A stretch of 7,526 nucleotides of DNA from Acidimicrobiia bacterium (GTDB lineage: Bacteria > Actinomycetota > Acidimicrobiia > Spongiisociales > JAENVV01). Location: positions 118,812 through 126,337 of the forward strand of contig CP070681.1 in the NCBI GenBank assembly GCA_020352575.1. The letters run 5' to 3'. Of the stretch, positions 1 through 6,271 are shown piece after piece. A program made the translations under genes and the position numbers. Position 1 is the stretch's first letter. Each line of letters starts with the position of its first letter. The notes beneath the pieces were generated by a model, which saw only the letters and a program-made list of their open reading frames with translations, had not been told where the DNA came from and did not search any database.

Positions 1-1
1 C

Positions 2-496
2 CCGGTGCTCAGCGCCGTCTTCACGCCCCTACTGGGGGTCGTGCTCGGCGTCGCTGCCATTGCCGGCGCGGTGTCCGGCTTCGGGATCGAGGCCGATCGC
101 GAGGTGCTCGTCCTCTTCGACGTGCTCCTCGTCCTCGTGACGGGCCTGTTGCTCTACCGGGTGTCGGCCCGGGACCCGCACGATCCGTGGTCGGCGCTCG
201 ACGGTGCCCACCTCCTCACGATCGGGTTCGCCCTGCTCCTCGACATGGTCGGGTTGGTGGCCATGGTGGGGCGCATCGCCGAGTTCGGGGCCAGCCCCAA
301 CAAGGTGGTTGCGCTCGGCCTCAACCTGCTCTTGCTCGTGGTCCTCGGTCGATCCGCGTGGCTGCTCCTCCAGGTACTCCGGGGCCACAGGCCGTTCGAC
401 GAGGTGTTCCGATGGCAGACGGCGTCGCTGCCGCTCTATTCGGGGTGGGCGTTGGCCGTCGTGGTGGTGGTGCCGCTGGTGTTCGGCTTCTCGTAG
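2..496 (+). CDS. Polytopic membrane protein of unknown function, 5' truncated
   Basis: The reading frame is open to the left edge, so the true start may lie outside; a GTG at position 5 is the first possible start inside and gives 163 residues. The protein is mostly hydrophobic. Counting from that GTG, about five membrane segments can be drawn, near residues 5-26, 34-52, 69-90, 100-122 and 143-162. A polar loop rich in Asp, His and Pro lies near 55-68, and a basic/acidic loop near 124-140 (RGHRPFDEVFRW). I recognise no catalytic motif or family signature. The last segment contains five consecutive Val encoded by a GTC/GTG run. The gene converges on the diguanylate cyclase gene and their 3' ends overlap by 61 bp. 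No terminator is visible between them. It is an integral membrane protein by composition; its role is unknown. Confidence 0.6.
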   Translation, partial: PVLSAVFTPLLGVVLGVAAIAGAVSGFGIEADREVLVLFDVLLVLVTGLLLYRVSARDPHDPWSALDGAHLLTIGFALLLDMVGLVAMVGRIAEFGASPNKVVALGLNLLLLVVLGRSAWLLLQVLRGHRPFDEVFRWQTASLPLYSGWALAVVVVVPLVFGFS

Positions 497-1587
497 GCCT
501 CGGTGGCAGCCTGGCGCTCGCGCTTCATCCGGTACATCTCGGTGTCTGCTGCGTCGAAGAAGGCCTCGGCCGTCTCACCGTCATCGGGGTAGATCGCAGT
601 GCCGATCGATGCCTCGACCACGACGTCCTTGCCGGGGAACGTGATGCCTGCGAACGCCATCCGGATGCGCTCCGACGCGATGTCGAGATCGACCGTGGTG
701 TGCACATGGGTGAGGAGCACACCGAACTCGTCACCGCCTAGGCGAGCGGCCAGGTCGGTCTCCCGGATGGCCTCGCCGAGTCGGTCGGCAGCCACCTTCA
801 GCACCTCGTCGCCGAAGGCGTGTCCGAAGGTGTCATTCAGAGACTTGAACCCGTCGAGGTCGAGGAAGAGCAGCCCCAGCCGGCCCTTGGTTCGTTTGGA
901 GTCGGCCATCGCAAGTTCCAGTCGCTCGAGGAACAGACGACGGTTCGCCAGCCCGGTGAGGAAGTCGTGGGTGGCGAGCAACTCCAGTTCCTTCCTCTGT
1001 GCCTCCGAGATGAGACGTAGTTGCTGTGTCTCGTTGAGTGAACGGGTCCTGACCCACTGGATGAGCCCTGCAAGGACGAGCGCCGAGACCATGGCGAATA
1101 CGAAGTGCCCGTATGCGTCCTGATCCCGCATGGTGGAACTGGTCACCGCCCACGAGACGATCACGAGCGCCCCGGCGCCCCCGAACCACCTCGCCGAAGG
1201 AATGAAGAAGCTGGCTCCGATGAGGACGAGGATCAGATTTGTCGACTCGAGGATGTCACCCGACAGGTGGAGGTGGATCCAGGAGTTGAACCACGCCAAT
1301 GAGACGATCCCGAACGCGATGGGGAAGGCGAACCGCACCAGGCCGTCGACACGGGTGATCACCGTCCAGGTGGCAAGGAGGGCGATCGAGGTGGCGCCGG
1401 CCACGATCGCCATCGAGGTCCTGATGCCGTCCGGGAGGAGCGCGAGGTGGGAGACGGCGAACAGGCCATAGAGGCCGACGAGCCCCAGGCAGACGGCCTG
1501 GATCCCGGACCAGGCAGTGCCTCGCACTGCCCGCTCGATGGCCTCCCGTTCTGTGTGGTCCCCGGCACGCACGGCAACCTCACGCAT
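436..1587 (-). CDS. Membrane-anchored diguanylate cyclase (GGDEF domain)
   Basis: Predicted to make cyclic di-GMP from two GTP at the inner face of the membrane. With the ATG at 1587 the protein has 383 residues. The N-terminal half holds about six membrane segments (roughly 28-50, 58-78, 84-106, 114-131, 134-152, 158-178), probably a sensor of unknown ligand. A polar, probably helical linker (182-206) leads to the GGDEF domain: DFLTGLANRR at 208-217, FLDLDGFKSLND at 241-252, intact GGDEF at 284-288. RETD at 275-278 sits five residues before GGDEF, the position of the RxxD inhibitory site, so product feedback is expected. There is no EAL or HD-GYP domain. An in-frame ATG at 1626 would add 13 residues, but neither start has a Shine-Dalgarno; I prefer 1587 because a -10-like CATACT ends 6 nt before it. 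The sigma gene stops just upstream on the same strand. The C-terminal Thr-rich tail (about 20 residues) lies beyond the domain and is encoded in the overlap with the convergent gene. Confidence 0.92.
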   Translation of the reverse strand: MREVAVRAGDHTEREAIERAVRGTAWSGIQAVCLGLVGLYGLFAVSHLALLPDGIRTSMAIVAGATSIALLATWTVITRVDGLVRFAFPIAFGIVSLAWFNSWIHLHLSGDILESTNLILVLIGASFFIPSARWFGGAGALVIVSWAVTSSTMRDQDAYGHFVFAMVSALVLAGLIQWVRTRSLNETQQLRLISEAQRKELELLATHDFLTGLANRRLFLERLELAMADSKRTKGRLGLLFLDLDGFKSLNDTFGHAFGDEVLKVAADRLGEAIRETDLAARLGGDEFGVLLTHVHTTVDLDIASERIRMAFAGITFPGKDVVVEASIGTAIYPDDGETAEAFFDAADTEMYRMKRERQAATEAYEKPNTSGTTTTTANAHPE

Positions 1588-1593
1588 GGCGGA

Positions 1594-1599
1594 AGTATG
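1594..1599 (-). promoter_or_regulatory. Candidate -10 element for the cyclase gene (possible leaderless transcript)
   Basis: On the minus strand CATACT lies exactly 6 nt before the ATG at 1587. It differs from TATACT by one base, and its position would start the transcript at or next to the ATG. No convincing -35 element is seen. It could give the cyclase its own promoter in addition to read-through from the sigma gene. This is a weak, single-hexamer match. Confidence 0.25.
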
Positions 1600-1635
1600 C
1601 CGACACGGACGCCGGGCGCCCAGCATCCCGGAGGG

Positions 1636-2610
1636 CTAGATGAGCTCCTCGAGCGCCAGCAGGTTGCTCGGGTGCCGGAGCTTCGAGACGGCCCGGCGCT
1701 CTATCTGGCGGACCATTTCGCGGGTGAGGTCGAGCTCGTCGCCCACCTCTGCGAGCGTCCTTGGCTTCGCGTCGTCGAGGCCGTACCGGAGCACGAGCAC
1801 CATCTTCTCCTCGTCCTCGAGGGAGCGCATGGCCTTCATGAGGTAATCGCGTCGGAGGGCGAGGGCGGTGGCGTCGAAGGGATCGACCGCGTCGTCGTCC
1901 TGGATGAGGTCCTGGAGCCGGGCGTCGCCATCGTCGCCGACCGGGCGGTCGAGCGACACGGTGTCGGAGGGGGCGTGGAGCGCGAGTTCCACCCGGGACG
2001 GATCGAGGCAGGACAGTTCGGCGATCTCCTCGACGGTCGGAACCCGGCCGAGGTCCTCGAGGAGCTGCTGGCGGGTCTCCTGCACCGTCCGGACGATGTC
2101 GACCATGTGGACGGGGAGCCGGATCGTTCGGCCGTGGTTGCCGAGGCCACGGGTGATGGCCTGGCGGATCCACCACGTGGCGTAGGTGGAGAACTTGAAG
2201 CCCTTGCGCCAGTCGAACTTCTCGACGGCGCGGATGAGGCCGAGGTTGCCCTCCTGGATGAGGTCGAGGAGCTCGAGGCCACGCCCCGAGTACCGCTTGG
2301 CGATCGAGATCACGAGCCGCAGGTTCGAGCGGATGAACTCCATCTTCGCCTCTTCGCCCTCCCGGATGAGGCGGTAGAGCTTCGCCCGGTCGGTGGGGGA
2401 GAGCTCGCGGTCGGAGTCGAGCATCGCCTGGGCCTTGGCACCCTTCTCCATCTGCCTCGCGAGACGGACTTCGTCCTCGGCGGTCAACAATTCGTGGTCG
2501 GAGACGCGCTCGAGGTAGGCACCGATCGTGTCAGACGTCACACCCGAGGGATCGCGTTGGCGCCGGCCCGATCGTTCCTTCGCATCCCCTGGTTGCGCGA
2601 CGGTGGCCAT
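1636..2610 (-). CDS. RNA polymerase sigma-70 family factor, group 2 (SigB/HrdB-like)
   Basis: Directs RNA polymerase to promoters. The 324 residues carry regions 1.2 to 4.2 but no region 1.1. Region 1.2 covers about 25-57 (DTIGAYLERV...). Region 2 covers about 92-166, with the core-binding/-10 melting part NLRLVISIAKRYSGRG, then DLIQEGNLGLIRAVEKFD and FSTYATWWIRQAITRG. Region 3 follows from PVHMVDIVR (166-174) through the LGRVPTVEEIAEL block. Region 4 includes LRYGLDD (274-280) and a helix-turn-helix at 285-315 ending in SKLRHPS. The length matches group 2 factors of actinobacteria rather than the longer primary factor, which usually carries an N-terminal extension. Region 2.4 reads GLGNHGRTIRLP, where primary factors usually have a form like ALADQARTIRIP, another sign that this is an alternative factor. 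The ATG at 2610 has no clear Shine-Dalgarno. The factor is divergent from the glycoside hydrolase gene and upstream of the cyclase gene, separated from the 1626 ATG by 9 nt. No anti-sigma factor gene is present. Confidence 0.93.
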   Translation of the reverse strand: MATVAQPGDAKERSGRRQRDPSGVTSDTIGAYLERVSDHELLTAEDEVRLARQMEKGAKAQAMLDSDRELSPTDRAKLYRLIREGEEAKMEFIRSNLRLVISIAKRYSGRGLELLDLIQEGNLGLIRAVEKFDWRKGFKFSTYATWWIRQAITRGLGNHGRTIRLPVHMVDIVRTVQETRQQLLEDLGRVPTVEEIAELSCLDPSRVELALHAPSDTVSLDRPVGDDGDARLQDLIQDDDAVDPFDATALALRRDYLMKAMRSLEDEEKMVLVLRYGLDDAKPRTLAEVGDELDLTREMVRQIERRAVSKLRHPSNLLALEELI

Positions 2611-2619
2611 GCACCATGA

Positions 2620-2648
2620 AGTCTGGCGGAGTGGCCCGAGAAACGCAA
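2620..2648 (-). promoter_or_regulatory. Candidate promoter of the sigma factor gene
   Basis: On the minus strand TTGCGT (2643-2648) and CAGACT (2620-2625) are separated by 17 nt, and the -10-like hexamer ends 9 nt before the sigma ATG. Each box matches the sigma-70 consensus at only three of six positions, so the spacing and location are the main support. Confidence 0.25.
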
Positions 2649-2692
2649 AGGCGGTGACAGGCCCGCCACCCCGCCAAACCCACCGGTCCCAC

Positions 2693-2698
2693 TACCCT
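2693..2698 (+). promoter_or_regulatory. Candidate -10 element of the glycoside hydrolase gene
   Basis: TACCCT fits the TANNNT form of -10 elements common in actinobacteria and lies 9 nt before the ATG at 2708, which has no Shine-Dalgarno. Transcription would start only 2-3 nt before the ATG, that is, almost leaderless. No -35 box is visible. The rest of the 97-bp divergent intergenic region (2611-2707) holds only this site and the opposing candidate for the sigma gene. Confidence 0.3.
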
Positions 2699-2707
2699 CG
2701 CAGGCCC

Positions 2708-4234
2708 ATGCGACGTGCCCTCGTGCTCCTTGCGCTGAGTGCCACGGCGTGTGTCGCCACCCCACCGATCGTCATCGGCGACGCCGCGCCGCCGGTTACT
2801 GCGCCCCCGGCCCAGGTGGCCGTGCGCGTCCTTGACTACCGGGGCGAACCGTTGCCCGGTGCCACGGTCGACATCACCCACGCAGAAGGCTCCGAGACGT
2901 CCATCGCCGACGAGAACGGCCTCACCTACGTCACCTGGGACGTGCGGGGCCTCGACATCGATGCCCGCGCGCCCGCGCATGAGCCGGGCTCCGTGTCGGT
3001 CATGGAGCTGCCCGCCTCCGAGGAGGTCGAGGTCCGGCTCACGGCCAAGGTGCTCACGGGGACGGTCCTCGGGCTCGGAGGCGCACCACTCGAGGGTGCC
3101 ACCGTCTGGCTCGGCGACGAGTCGCTCATGACGGGTCCCGACGGGGCGTTCCAGTTCATCGCAGTCGAGGAGGGCGCCCGGATCCGTGTGGAGAGGGCCG
3201 CCTACATGGTGGGGGAGGTCGAGTGGGACGGTGGGACCCCAGCGCTCGAACTCGAACCACTCGTGGTCCGCGGGGTGCGGGCCGGCGGGCCGGACCCCCG
3301 TGACCCCGAGAAGTGGGCCGAACTCCTCGCAATCGCTGAGACGACCGAGGTGAACACGATGGTCGTCGACATCAAGGATGAGTCCGGCCAGGTCTTCTAC
3401 GCGACCGAGGTACCCCTCGGCGCGGAGATCGCGGTGTACAGCACGTTCGACGTCGACCAGGTGGTGGAGGACGTGCGTTCTCGGGGCCTGTACCTCGTGG
3501 GACGGATCGTCACCTTCCAGGACCCGATTGCCGCGAGGGCGATGCCCGAGATGGCGGTGTTGGACACCACGACCGGGCAGCCCTACAACCGCAATGGCCA
3601 GTGGTTCCTCGATCCCACCGATCCCGCGGCCCGGCAGTACGCCCTCGACTTGGCGGTGGAGGCGTGTGCACTGGGGTTCCAAGAGGTGCAGTTCGACTAC
3701 ATCCGGTACCCGGATGGCTTCCCCGACTACGCCCGCTTCGATGGAGGCTCGTCGGACGAGATCCGCCCCCAGGTCATCCAGTCGTTCCTGCGTGAGGCCC
3801 GGTCCCTCCTCAACCCGATGGGCTGTGCGGTGTCCGCCGACATCTTCGGTTTCATCACCCGCACCCCGGGCGACGGCGGGATCGGCCAGCAGCTCGAGTT
3901 GCTCTCGGAGGTCACGGACGCGCTGTCTCCGATGATCTACCCCAGCCACTACTCGACCGGTTGGTACGGATTCGACGTGCCGAACGACCACCCCGGGCCG
4001 GTGGTGGCGGGAGCGATCGACGATGGCCTCGAACGCATCGAGGGCGACGTCATCCTTCGACCGTGGATCCAGGACTTCTACTACACCGATGAGCAGGTCC
4101 GCGAGCAGATCGACGTGGCGAACGACCGCAACGTCGGGTGGATCCTGTGGAACGCGGTGTCGAACTACAGCGTCGGTGCGCTCGACCCGGTGGGCCTGAC
4201 GCAGGAAGCCACCGTCGACATCGTCGACGGGTGA
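2708..4234 (+). CDS. Putative lipoprotein glycoside hydrolase (DUF4015-type TIM barrel)
   Basis: The 508-residue product begins with a short basic n-region (MRR), a hydrophobic core and a lipobox-like SATAC with Cys15, suggesting an exported, lipid-anchored protein. The residue at -3 is Ala rather than the usual Leu, so a soluble secreted form is possible. Two repeats resembling carboxypeptidase-regulatory/Ig-like beta sandwiches follow at about 35-112 and 114-185; each has a G-x-PLxGATV core (GEPLPGATVDI, GAPLEGATVWL). Residues about 188-495 match my recollection of the DUF4015 putative glycosyl hydrolase family: GVRAGG, MVVDIKDESG, QFDYIRYPDG (328-337), SADIFGF (376-382), SPMIYPSHY (407-415), RPWIQDF (451-457) and VGWILWNA. 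Acidic residues in the QFDYIRYP and ADIFGF strands (Asp330, Asp378) are candidate catalytic residues; this is inference. The substrate is unknown, perhaps cell-surface polysaccharide. The frame is open back to 2528, but the signal peptide fixes the start at 2708. Its stop overlaps the next gene by 4 nt. Confidence 0.85.
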   Translation: MRRALVLLALSATACVATPPIVIGDAAPPVTAPPAQVAVRVLDYRGEPLPGATVDITHAEGSETSIADENGLTYVTWDVRGLDIDARAPAHEPGSVSVMELPASEEVEVRLTAKVLTGTVLGLGGAPLEGATVWLGDESLMTGPDGAFQFIAVEEGARIRVERAAYMVGEVEWDGGTPALELEPLVVRGVRAGGPDPRDPEKWAELLAIAETTEVNTMVVDIKDESGQVFYATEVPLGAEIAVYSTFDVDQVVEDVRSRGLYLVGRIVTFQDPIAARAMPEMAVLDTTTGQPYNRNGQWFLDPTDPAARQYALDLAVEACALGFQEVQFDYIRYPDGFPDYARFDGGSSDEIRPQVIQSFLREARSLLNPMGCAVSADIFGFITRTPGDGGIGQQLELLSEVTDALSPMIYPSHYSTGWYGFDVPNDHPGPVVAGAIDDGLERIEGDVILRPWIQDFYYTDEQVREQIDVANDRNVGWILWNAVSNYSVGALDPVGLTQEATVDIVDG

Positions 4235-4920
4235 GTTCCCTCGAGGACTTCAACGCCCGACTCGTCGAGTGTCGGGCCTGCCCGCGGCTCGTCGAGTGGC
4301 GCGAACGCGTGGCTACCGAGAAGCGAGCCGCCTTTGCCAACGAGGACTACTGGGGGCGTCCGGTGCCCTCGTTCGGTGACCCTGCAGCGACGACCCTCGT
4401 CGTAGGACTGGCTCCGGCTGCACATGGTGCGAATCGCACCGGGCGCATGTTCACGGGGGATCGATCGGGCGACTGGTTGTTCGCCTCACTCCACCGCACC
4501 GGCTTCGCCAACCAGGCGACCTCCACCGACCGAGGCGACGGGCTGGAGCTCACGGGATTGTGGATCACCGCCATGAACCACTGCGCGCCGCCTGCGAACA
4601 AACCCACCACGGAGGAACAGGCGACCTGCCGTACCTGGCTCGAGGAGGAGTTCAACACGCTCCTCGGGCAGGTGCGCACGGTCGTCTGCCTGGGTGGCCT
4701 CGCCTGGAATGCCACCCTGCGGCTCCTCTCCGACCGGGGTCTCGACGTGCCCCGCCCCCGCCCCCGGTTCGGCCACCTCGCAGAGGTCGAGATCGGTCCG
4801 GTCACGGTCGTGGGCTCGTATCACCCGAGCCAGCAGAACACGTTCACTGGCCGGCTCACAGAGCCCATGCTGGACGCCGTGTTCGACCGTGCAAGGGCCC
4901 TGTCGAGCGCGCTTGGATGA
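4231..4920 (+). CDS. Uracil-DNA glycosylase, Fe-S type (family 5 / UDGb-like)
   Basis: Removes uracil (and in family 5 often other deaminated bases) from DNA, starting base excision repair. The 229-residue product from the GTG at 4231 has the four Cys expected to bind a [4Fe-4S] cluster: Cys14 and Cys17 in CRACPRL, Cys118 in NHCAPPANKP, and Cys133. The active-site motif GLAPAAHGANRTGRMFTGD (59-77) and the C-terminal HPSQQNTFTG (198-207) are characteristic of UDGb rather than family 4 UDGa, which has a GEAPG-type motif. In UDGb the motif A lacks the catalytic Asp/Asn of classic UDG, as here. The start is chosen because GTG overlaps the hydrolase TGA in GTGA, which suggests translational coupling; an upstream in-frame ATG at 4138 would lie inside the hydrolase gene and encode a basic, unrelated extension. 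The gene is 61 bp upstream of sufD in the same orientation. It requires an Fe-S cluster, which is noteworthy beside suf genes. Confidence 0.92.
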   Translation: MSSLEDFNARLVECRACPRLVEWRERVATEKRAAFANEDYWGRPVPSFGDPAATTLVVGLAPAAHGANRTGRMFTGDRSGDWLFASLHRTGFANQATSTDRGDGLELTGLWITAMNHCAPPANKPTTEEQATCRTWLEEEFNTLLGQVRTVVCLGGLAWNATLRLLSDRGLDVPRPRPRFGHLAEVEIGPVTVVGSYHPSQQNTFTGRLTEPMLDAVFDRARALSSALG

Positions 4921-4923
4921 ATA

Positions 4924-4943
4924 TCCACTATCGCCATAGTCGA
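4924..4943. promoter_or_regulatory. Imperfect dyad upstream of sufD, candidate operator
   Basis: Arms TCcACTAT and ATAGTcGA flank the 4-nt spacer CGCC; seven of eight arm positions are complementary, and the inner ACTAT/ATAGT is perfect. It lies in a 30-bp stretch with about 43% G+C, far below the flanking genes, between the glycosylase gene and sufD. CATAGT in the right arm could serve as a weak -10. It does not match the CAAC-N6-GTTG form described for cyanobacterial SufR. It may bind a repressor that responds to Fe-S status, but no regulator gene is in the window. Confidence 0.3.
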
Positions 4944-4966
4944 ATTACGCTCACGCCCACGATCTC

Positions 4967-4971
4967 AGGAG
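4967..4971 (+). promoter_or_regulatory. Shine-Dalgarno sequence of sufD
   Basis: AGGAG lies 10 nt before the GTG at 4982 and is the clearest ribosome binding site in the window. It supports GTG as the sufD start and suggests that sufD is translated independently of the glycosylase gene. Confidence 0.65.
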
Positions 4972-4981
4972 ACACCGCGAC

Positions 4982-6271
4982 GTGAACCCACAGCTCCAAG
5001 CCGCCTTCGACCAGTCCCTCGCAGGGGTTCCCGACTGGGTCGCCGCACTCCGTAGGGAGGGCCTTGACCGGTACGCCGAACAGGCGATGCCGACGCAGAA
5101 GATGGAGCACTGGAAGTACGTCGACCTCGATTTCGACCTCGATGACCTCGCCTTCGCGATGGAGCCCGGTACCCCCCTCCCTGCCGGCCCCTATGTGGAC
5201 GCGCTCGGTTCGGTGGCCGCCACGGCCACGGTCGTCGACGGCATCGTGGTGGGCATCGACGGTGAGCTCGGCGCCGGCGCGTCGATCGTTTCGTTCCGCG
5301 ACGCCACCGACGCCGACGCCGCCCTCCTCCAGGAGACGATGGGTCGCCATATCGACCTGGGTCGCGACAAGTTCGCCGCTGCCCATCGCGCCTTCGCCGG
5401 TGATGGGGTGCTCATCCATGTCGGCCGCTCGACCACGCTCGACGGCCCGATCCTCGTCGACGTGCAGGCGACGAGTGACGCCATCGCCTCCTTCCCCCAC
5501 CTCACCATCGTCCTGGCCGAGAACGCCGAGGCATCGGTCGTCGTGAACTACCGGTCGAACGACGACCTCACCCACGTGGCCGTCCCCCAAGTGGAGGCGA
5601 TCGTTGGCGACGGCTCCCGCCTCTCGCTCATCAGCCTCCAGCACTGGGGTCGGGGCACGACCGCAGCGGTGCACGAGAAGGTCATCCTCGGTCGAGATGC
5701 CACGGGCACGATCGGGGAGGTCGGCGTCGGCGGCAAGCTCGCCCGCCTCGACCTCGCCATCGAGCACATCGGCAATGGCTCGTCGTCCGAGCTCATCGGG
5801 CTCTCGTTCGGCGACCAGACGCAGACCCACGACTACCGGGTGATCGTCCGCCACGAGGGCAAGAACACCTCTTCGGACGTGTTCCTCAAGGGCGCCGTCG
5901 AGGACGAGGCATCATCGGTGTTCACCGGTCTGCTCCGCATCGAGGAGGACGCCACCCGGACGTCGGCCTTCGAGACGAACCGCAACCTCGTGCTTTCGGA
6001 GTCGGCCTCGGCGCAGTCGGTGCCGAACCTCGAGATCCTCTGCAACGACGTCATCTGTGGCCACGGCTCGACCGTGGGCCAGCTCGAGGAGGAACACCTC
6101 TACTACCTCATGAGCCGCGGGCTCCCGAAGGACCGGGCTGAGCGCGTGCTCGTCCGGGGCTTCTTCGAGGAGGTCATCGATCGCCTTCCGGTGCCCGAGG
6201 TCGCCGATCCCGTGCGCGCCGTCGTCCACGACAAGTTCGCCACCGCCCAGGCCGAAGGTCGCATCGGATGA
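4982..6271 (+). CDS. sufD: Fe-S cluster assembly protein SufD
   Basis: Subunit of the cytoplasmic SufBCD scaffold that builds Fe-S clusters. The 429-residue protein starts with GTG after a good Shine-Dalgarno. The N-terminal part has the SufD-type motif MPTQKMEHWKYVDL (36-49). A right-handed beta-helix core follows, and the C-terminal third is typical: NRNLVLSESASAQSVPNLEI (333-352), then CNDVICGHGSTVGQLEEE (354-371) and the helical LYYLMSRGL...RGFFEEVIDRLP tail that contacts SufC. His361 in CGHGSTVG matches the conserved His of SufD (His360 in E. coli, from memory). Cys354 and Cys359 flank it. The PT-x-K-x-E-x-W-K-Y segment and this C-terminus distinguish it from SufB, which is usually longer (about 470 residues) with a different end. 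Its stop overlaps the Rieske start (ATGA). The gene heads the suf block; no sufB is present in the 61 bp upstream or anywhere in the window. Confidence 0.93.
   Translation: MNPQLQAAFDQSLAGVPDWVAALRREGLDRYAEQAMPTQKMEHWKYVDLDFDLDDLAFAMEPGTPLPAGPYVDALGSVAATATVVDGIVVGIDGELGAGASIVSFRDATDADAALLQETMGRHIDLGRDKFAAAHRAFAGDGVLIHVGRSTTLDGPILVDVQATSDAIASFPHLTIVLAENAEASVVVNYRSNDDLTHVAVPQVEAIVGDGSRLSLISLQHWGRGTTAAVHEKVILGRDATGTIGEVGVGGKLARLDLAIEHIGNGSSSELIGLSFGDQTQTHDYRVIVRHEGKNTSSDVFLKGAVEDEASSVFTGLLRIEEDATRTSAFETNRNLVLSESASAQSVPNLEILCNDVICGHGSTVGQLEEEHLYYLMSRGLPKDRAERVLVRGFFEEVIDRLPVPEVADPVRAVVHDKFATAQAEGRIG

Noticed and set aside
1636..2610. Calling this gene the primary sigma factor (rpoD/sigA/hrdB)
   Set aside because: Too short, without an N-terminal extension, and with altered region 2.4; group 2 is the safer call.
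1447..2619. 390-codon plus-strand open frame opposite the sigma factor gene
   Set aside because: It mirrors the sigma gene codon by codon, has a Glu/Val/Leu-rich composition typical of antisense high-GC frames, and shows no family motif, whereas the minus strand encodes a complete sigma-70 protein.
2528..2707. 60-codon upstream extension of the glycoside hydrolase
   Set aside because: It would precede a good signal peptide and overlap the start of the divergent sigma gene; the ATG at 2708 is the natural start.
2531..3991. 486-codon minus-strand open frame opposite the glycoside hydrolase
   Set aside because: His/Arg/Gly/Val-rich antisense shadow of a gene with a signal peptide and recognisable domain motifs on the plus strand; it would also overlap the sigma gene start.
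4138..4230. 31-codon upstream extension of the uracil-DNA glycosylase
   Set aside because: It lies inside the hydrolase gene, is rich in Arg/His, and comes before the usual N-terminus of the family; the GTG at 4231 with a GTGA overlap fits better.
4921..4981. SufR-type operator CAAC-N6-GTTG before sufD
   Set aside because: I looked for these half-sites in the gap and they are not there.
4928..5854. 308-codon minus-strand open frame opposite sufD
   Set aside because: Antisense shadow with Glu/Val/His/Asp-rich low-complexity composition; sufD is unambiguous on the plus strand.
4982..6271. SufB instead of SufD, or a SufB/D fusion
   Set aside because: The length of 429, the PT-x-K-x-E-x-W-K-Y motif and the C-terminal CGHGSTVG segment fit SufD; SufB-specific C-terminal sequences are absent.
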